A stretch of 64,000 bases of DNA from Anthostomella pinea (taxonomy: Eukaryota; Ascomycota; Sordariomycetes; Xylariales; Xylariaceae): positions 2,914,001 to 2,978,000 of the forward strand of contig CAUWAG010000003.1 of the NCBI GenBank assembly GCA_963556695.1, in the 5' to 3' direction. Below the pieces are notes generated by a model. It saw only the letters and a program-made list of their open reading frames with translations, searched no databases and was not told where the DNA came from. Shown in pieces: positions 58,611-64,000 of this stretch; position 1 is the first letter of the stretch, and every line of letters begins with the position of its first letter. Made by a program: the position numbers and the translations under genes.

Positions 58611-58873
58611 AAAGGCCCGAGGGAATTAAGACAGGAGATTAATTAGGTATGGCGAGCGTATAAGTGAGGGTTTCCTTAATACTGGATTTCCTCGTGGTAA
58701 CTACGAGCCAGTTGCTCGGATGTCTCGCTATGAGAACTGGCAAGAAGTCAAAACATATTCAACAAACTAAAGCCGAGATCATCAACGTTACGTGCTGCCA
58801 TGGCCGGCCAGCTATGTTGAAAGAGGCTTACCGGAAAATTAGACAACAAGCCCGACAATCACCGGAGCCACAG

Positions 58874-61002
58874 CTAGCATGGTAAACGATATTCTACGCT
58901 GGGGCCTAGACAACAAGGTCACCTTTGAAGACTCCAAGGCTGAAGCCATCTACTTTGATACTGGGAGGAGACCTCTCACACCAGAAATAGTCACCCCCGG
59001 AGGCTTCACCATCAAACCAGCGCAGCCAGTGAAAAGGGGCGGTGGTCCGCTGGCTGGGGATTTTCTTCGACAGGTCCCTGAAGTTCCGGGAACATGTCAA
59101 AATACGGGCAGCCAAGGGCCTCGTCGTGGCCAGACATATTCGAAGTCTTGCAAACACTGTCAGAGGGCACCAGCAGCAGCCCTCCGCAAGGCGGTAATTG
59201 CATGCGTGATTCCTACCATGACCTATGGGGCAGAGGTCTGGGGGGGCGGGGATTACAAGAGAGCAGGAAACGGTCAGGCCCGGGACGTGAGCACCCGCCA
59301 GAACGGCCACTCGGACAACCTCGAAAGAGTCCTTACAGAGGCCATCAGAGGGATTCTCCTAATCTGGAGAACTATACCAAAAAAAGTATTCTTCAAAGAA
59401 TCAGACCTACCAACAGTACAAACCATACTCAGCAAGATCCGGATGCGGTTCAGCCTGAGAATCAGAGCTATGGATAACATGCATCCGTTAGTCCGATGTG
59501 TTACAGCCCGGAACCCTACCGTGAGCAGAGGCCTGAAGGGTCTAGTTAGGATAACCGCAAGGACATGGCTCCAAAGGACATATTAACTCACACCGGATTT
59601 TCTAAGACCAATCCTAACGGAACCAAGATATGTAACGAACGCTGGCAAAGCTATTATAACAAGAAGCAAAGCCAAAAAAGCCAAAGTCTTCACAGACTGG
59701 CTAAAATCGCTTCTGTTTTCATATATAGTCGCCTACTCTGATGGCTCGAAATCCTTAGAGGGGGCGGTAGGCTATAGATACGTGATCTATAGAGGCCGGA
59801 CAAACGTAGTTTTGGGCTGTGGCAGACTGGGCCACCCAGCTGAGGTCTTTGACAGTGAGGTCGAAGGGGCCCGCCACGCACTCAGACAGGCCCTGAGGCT
59901 CAGCAGCGGCGCTACCATCCACGGGTGCCTGGATAATACAGCAGTCATCTCCGGACTATGGGGGGAACCAGCTCAGAGCTCCCAAGAAGCTTTCCTAGAA
60001 TTCCACGAAATCTGGGACACGTACGCCGACGTACAGGTCCGGTGGGTGCCAGGGCACATGAACATCCAAGGCAACAAAGAGGCTAACAAAAAGGCAAAGG
60101 AAGGCACTACCTTGCCAATCCCTATTGGGGCCAAACCCACACTTATAGGCGTCTTAGGCCTTCTTAACGAAAAGACTCGAAAAGAACACCAGCAATGGTG
60201 GGACAAGAATATCACTAATAAATACAAAAGTCTCAGCCTTCAGAAAACTACACTCAAGTGCCCAGAAGAGCTCAAGCTTGACAGGCCAACGCTCCACAGG
60301 CTTATCGCATCTAGAACTGGCCATAGTGACTTTAGCTGGTACCATAGGAGGTTCAAACACAAGGAACACTAAAACTGCTTTTGCGGGAGAATCAAAACGC
60401 GAGCCTACTTTGCTTTCTGTAACAGAGCCCTTACGAAACGGTCTAAGTGGCCACAAAGAAACCGCGGACACAACGGAGAACCCAAACTAGAAGGGAGAGC
60501 CTATTGGAAATGGTTGATAATGCACCCGAAGGAATTCAGAGACTTCTGCAAGTGGACAGAATTTTACACGAAAATCTGTCCTAGGGTTACAGAACATCAA
60601 TTCATTGACCACTAGGTATAATTGTGCCTGTTACCACATCTCTTTACTACTTTTATTATCTTTCCTTATGTTTTTATTTTCTTTTAGCTTATAGTCTTTT
60701 AAACGCAAGACATTAACTTTTAAAGCAAGAGGAGCTCCTTAACGCTATTCAGACTACCGACTACGAACCAGATATCACAGAGCACGAGCCCAAATAACGG
60801 GGCCAACAGAAACTGACAGAATAACATGTGTGCCCTCGAGGTTCGATTTGCAGGTTATCGTGGGAAACAGGGAGTCATGCCCTGCTTCCCATACAGTAAG
60901 GCTTGTATATTAGCCCCTGAGATAGTCACCTGCATGCCAAACATCCACAAGGATCTGGAGCCTAGAGCCCCTATGGCGTTAAATAAACTAAACTAAACTA
61001 AA
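58874..61002 (+). mobile_element. 5'-truncated LINE (Tad1-like) retrotransposon
   Basis: The end of the reverse transcriptase (58879-59586) is followed by an RNase H domain (about 59690-60372), with YSDGSK as first catalytic site, RWVPGH and NKEANKKAKEG. The 3' end has AAACTAAACTAAACTAAAA at about 60984-61002. Imperfect 15-16-bp target duplications flank it: ATCACCGGAGCCACAGC before and ATCATCGGAGCCAAGC after. Frame breaks around 59020-59130 and the stop at 59584 show it is dead. 5' truncation is normal for LINE insertion. Confidence 0.8.
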
Positions 61003-61110
61003 ATCATCGGAGCCAAGCACGCACTTGATATGCTGCAACAGAGGAAGGACCAGCAGATCCTACCGGTATACCTGGAGATACTGCGCAATTTGGGACGCCT
61101 TCCGGCATAG

Positions 61111-61356
61111 TGTCACGGAACAGCTGGCAGCTCAGGACGAAGATGCCCATCTATTACTCCAGATGAATAAGAATCTACTGGTGAGGAGGGAAGAAGGATC
61201 AGAACAACCAGCCAATTCTGGTGGGGGATTAGATCTTCAATCCCGCTCCACAATTATCTATAGTGAGTGCAGCGGGGCAACGCGTCCACCCCACCAGATC
61301 ACCTGATGAGCGCACGTACCACCGTGAATGGATGGATGGATGTCAGATCTATCACA
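61111..61356 (+). repeat. solo LTR with exact target duplication CATAG
   Basis: 246 bp starting TGTCACGGAACAG and ending GATCTATCACA, flanked by CATAG at 61106-61110 and 61357-61361. Shares AGCCAATTCTGGTGGG with the LTR at 21346-21600. Confidence 0.9.
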
Positions 61357-62689
61357 CATAGTTGAACCAGACGGTTATCGCCTGTATACTTCCGCTCATT
61401 TGCAAACACCAAATTCTTGGTTCCAACGTCTCATCGTATCTTACTGCGCTTTACAGGTCAGCAGTCATACGGTGAGCTCATGTCACTCTGTATCCATAAT
61501 ATTGCCGAGACTGGTTTATGACACCGGTTGTGGTAGATTCTCCGACCAAAGGGTGATGATTTATGGGGGCTCAGGTTTGCGAGCTTGCCTTAGAAAGCTG
61601 TCACCCTTAAATGCAAGACGGTGATTAGCAGTTCGCACTTGCCATATACGCTTTGACACCATTGAAGTCACTGCTATGTACAAAGACTGTTGGAACTCTT
61701 AGAACGACGTGAGATGCTTATTCCCAACCTCTATTCCAGCCAGTCATGTCGATCTCACCTTGCTTTGCTGCATGAAGTTCCTCGTGGATATAGCTCCTAA
61801 AGACGGACTACCGCTTTCGCTTTGTACCGGGAGTTTCGTCGTTTGTTATGTCACTTCTAGGCAATTGAAATTTAAGCTGCAAATAAAAGAAGTAACTCGG
61901 CGAGCTCGGTGTCAATGATCGTCCACCTGGCTTATAGTTACTGTAGTATTAAGCCCGGACAATCTTCATTATCATCTAGACATATTATCTCTCCCCCCTT
62001 ATGCCTTTTAAGGGCACATACTCGCAAAATGTCTTTCAGTTCTCCTAATAATTGCTGCATTATACGTTGGGCAAACCATTGATTGGTTGGGTTATAATAG
62101 GAACATCTATGTCCTGGAAGGGATTAATATCTATATGTTATTAAAACGATAAATACCTTATACTCTGGTTAAAACCGCGGTATATTAGTTCAAATTTAGA
62201 AGTCGTAAAGCTTCAGCATGTTTGGAAAAATTCAGTCGTCTTGTGTGTGACGTATATGCATTTCACCGGTTTTAAGGAGGGTAGAATCTTGGTGAACCGA
62301 AAATGGAATATCTTCACTTGGATATTTATCTGCACAGTGCATGGTTACATGTCACGTAGTGCAGCCTCATTGCAAAGCTCTCATCCTATAGAGAGTAATA
62401 GAAGCGAGCAGATATCGTAAATGGGATGCGTGCCGCTTGTTACAATATTACATAATACCTCCACATATTTATGTACATATATATCCCTAGCTTCCCCTTT
62501 CTCTTCTAACATTGCCTCTTCTTCTTTAGAGATCGTTGAATCTAGATATTTCATCTCATCAGCCCTGGCCAGCGCAGCTGCAGACCTGATTGTCACATAG
62601 ATTCAATAATATCTTTTTTTTTGCTATGTTATTATAGTATATCATACCCCTGGCTCTAAAGCAATGCAACTTAGACACCTGTGCTATAG
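61357..62689. other. intergenic, no gene seen
   Basis: DNA between the solo LTR and the gag relic. It becomes moderately AT-rich after 61900. It may contain the 5' LTR and leader of the gag element, but I could not define one. Confidence 0.3.
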
Positions 62690-63957
62690 ATGTCCAGCGA
62701 CCAGATTGAAGGCCTCGTCGACTTCATTTCCCAGTTCGAGATCACTTCTACCAAGAGACTCCCACGCGAGACAGAAGGAAAGAGACAAACCACCAACATA
62801 GGTGCAAATATCACCTCGCACCAAGAATCTGCTTCTGTCCCGGCACTGTCTAACAGCTATCAATCGCCTACTGGCCTTGACGCGTCACCAGGCCCCACGC
62901 AGCCACATCACGACCCCCACACAAACCCACCTCCCATCCCTACCATGGAACCACCTCTTGTACTGAAGCGTGCCGCCGGCGCCAGACTATTCGAAGACTG
63001 GCAAGCCTGGTCTGGCGATCACGCCACCTACCTTACACATCACCTCACACTGAGGAGCATCCTCTTCAATGAGGAACTCCATGATACTCTAGAGAACAAT
63101 CAACATGTGTGCAATTCTGTATACTGCAGCATCCCTAAAACACACAGGATCAGAGTTACCGGCTGGATTCAAAACCGTATCAAAGACCGTCCCTTGTATG
63201 GAATATCGAGGATTGGCTTACCGTCCTTGAGGCGGCCTTCCTATCTCAGGATGCCCAGGAACACACCTCTCGCTAGTTGTATACCATTCGCCAAGGACAC
63301 GCCCAACCGCTGGCGGAGTTTCTGGCCGTCTTTAATGCCTTCTGTTCACAAGCCCGCGAGCTAGCCCTGACCGAGCCAGCCAAGGTCCACATAGCCACCG
63401 AGGCATTTGCCCCCTACCTGCGCAGAGCTCTGGCCAACCGGCTCGAAATCTCCCGCACGAAATACGAGCCATACATCGCCAAGGCACAGGCACTGGCCAA
63501 TAACCTGAAGGTACTGCCGGAATTCCACTTCTCTAAGAGCGCGCGGAAGGAGTGGTACATTACCGACAAAATCAATACCAACATCATTGCCCCAACTCAA
63601 GGAGGCATACTGAATCAGGCAGACCCTAGAGGCACTCTTGCAGGGGCTGTCGACGCCAGTGGCAACACGTACATGGGCGGGACGCCAGGCGTTATCGGGA
63701 ACCTTAAGACTAGGTTGTTCAACCTCGAGCACCGCATCGGAGGACGACAAGGACACGTGCGTACGAAGGACACACGTCCAAAGGCACCACCTATCACAGC
63801 TACAGAATATTTCAATCGCAAATCTTCTGGATGCTGCATCCGCTGCGGCAAGAATCTATCGCACAGGTTTGGCGACTATGACTGTACAGGCTTTGTTCGC
63901 CACCCTCTAGCTGCTAGCAGCAACGATAGCATGTCATCCAATTCATCAAAAGACTAG
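62690..63957 (+). mobile_element. LTR-retrotransposon gag relic
   Basis: Pieces of a gag-like protein: a Pro/Ser-rich N-terminus, a capsid-like region (LFEDWQAWSGDHATYL, then in another frame IEDWLTVLEAAFLSQDAQ, then QGHAQPLAEFLAVFNAF), and a Cys-rich end (GCCIRCGKNLSHRFGDYDC) like a zinc knuckle. The frame changes near 63200 and a TAG sits just before the LYTIRQGHA text (63271-63273 area). The last 226 codons are open to 63957. Pol would lie beyond the right edge. Confidence 0.65.
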
Positions 63958-64000
63958 CCTCTAAGCAAAGTCAAGCTCAGAGGCTAAACACGGATATTTT

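Overview
The window looks like nuclear DNA of a filamentous ascomycete (Pezizomycotina). The evidence is: genes with short introns (about 47-120 bp, GT/AG with CTAAC/CTGAC-like branch sites), a NACHT-type NLR gene, a Zn2Cys6 regulator, a DUF155/RMD1 gene, fungal retrotransposons and pogo/Tc1 transposons, and long AT-rich blocks typical of repeat-induced point mutation (RIP). I would not name a genus from sequence alone.

Layout. 1-187: 5' end of an unknown minus-strand gene. 1152-4453: NLR-like NACHT/ankyrin gene with at least one frameshift and one in-frame stop. 4990-6693 (-): secreted FAD-linked oxidoreductase, four exons. 8.0-8.9 kb: LTR-like relic, short dispersed repeat and an intron-containing tRNA. 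9857-11215 (-): alpha/beta hydrolase, three exons. 11.7-12.0 kb: small hypothetical protein. 13150-14885: RMD1/DUF155 membrane protein. 15.5-16.7 kb: Tc1/mariner element with 42-bp terminal inverted repeats, beside a pogo transposase tail. 16.7-21.9 kb: AT-rich, RIP-like block carrying a string of unmutated solo LTRs, four of them with exact 5-bp target duplications. 22429-26027 (-): 1160-aa disordered protein with a conserved Cys-rich C-terminus. 29487-31241 (-): PAF-acetylhydrolase-like lipase. 34204-35421 (-): mitochondrial NADH-cytochrome b5 reductase (mcr1-like). 39.9-41.1 kb: decayed secreted zinc metalloprotease. 42.5-42.8 and 58.1-58.6 kb: two fragments of allantoate-permease-like transporters. 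43595-44236: small secreted Cys-containing protein with a Kex2-like site. 45.3-47.5 kb: chromodomain Ty3/gypsy pol relic and LTR fragment. 47.5-48.9 kb: second AT-rich block. 48876-51176: whole but dead pogo element. 51509-57168: Zn2Cys6 regulator with two zinc clusters, PhyH-type dioxygenase and MFS sugar transporter, a possible small pathway cluster. 57452-58006 (-): carboxylesterase tail. 58.9-61.0 kb: 5'-truncated LINE with target duplication. 61111-61356: solo LTR. 62690-63957: retrotransposon gag relic.

How it fits together. Housekeeping-type genes (RMD1-like, mcr1, PAF-AH-like) occupy the GC-balanced core. The flanks are accessory: transposons, pseudogenes, an NLR, an effector-like gene and a candidate catabolic/metabolite cluster. 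Gene models were rebuilt by eye from splice sites and protein continuity, so exon boundaries are predictions. I found no clearly new molecular system. The most distinctive items are the tandem double zinc-cluster regulator with its neighbours, the effector-like gene, the decaying NLR, and the datable solo-LTR series inside RIP-like DNA.
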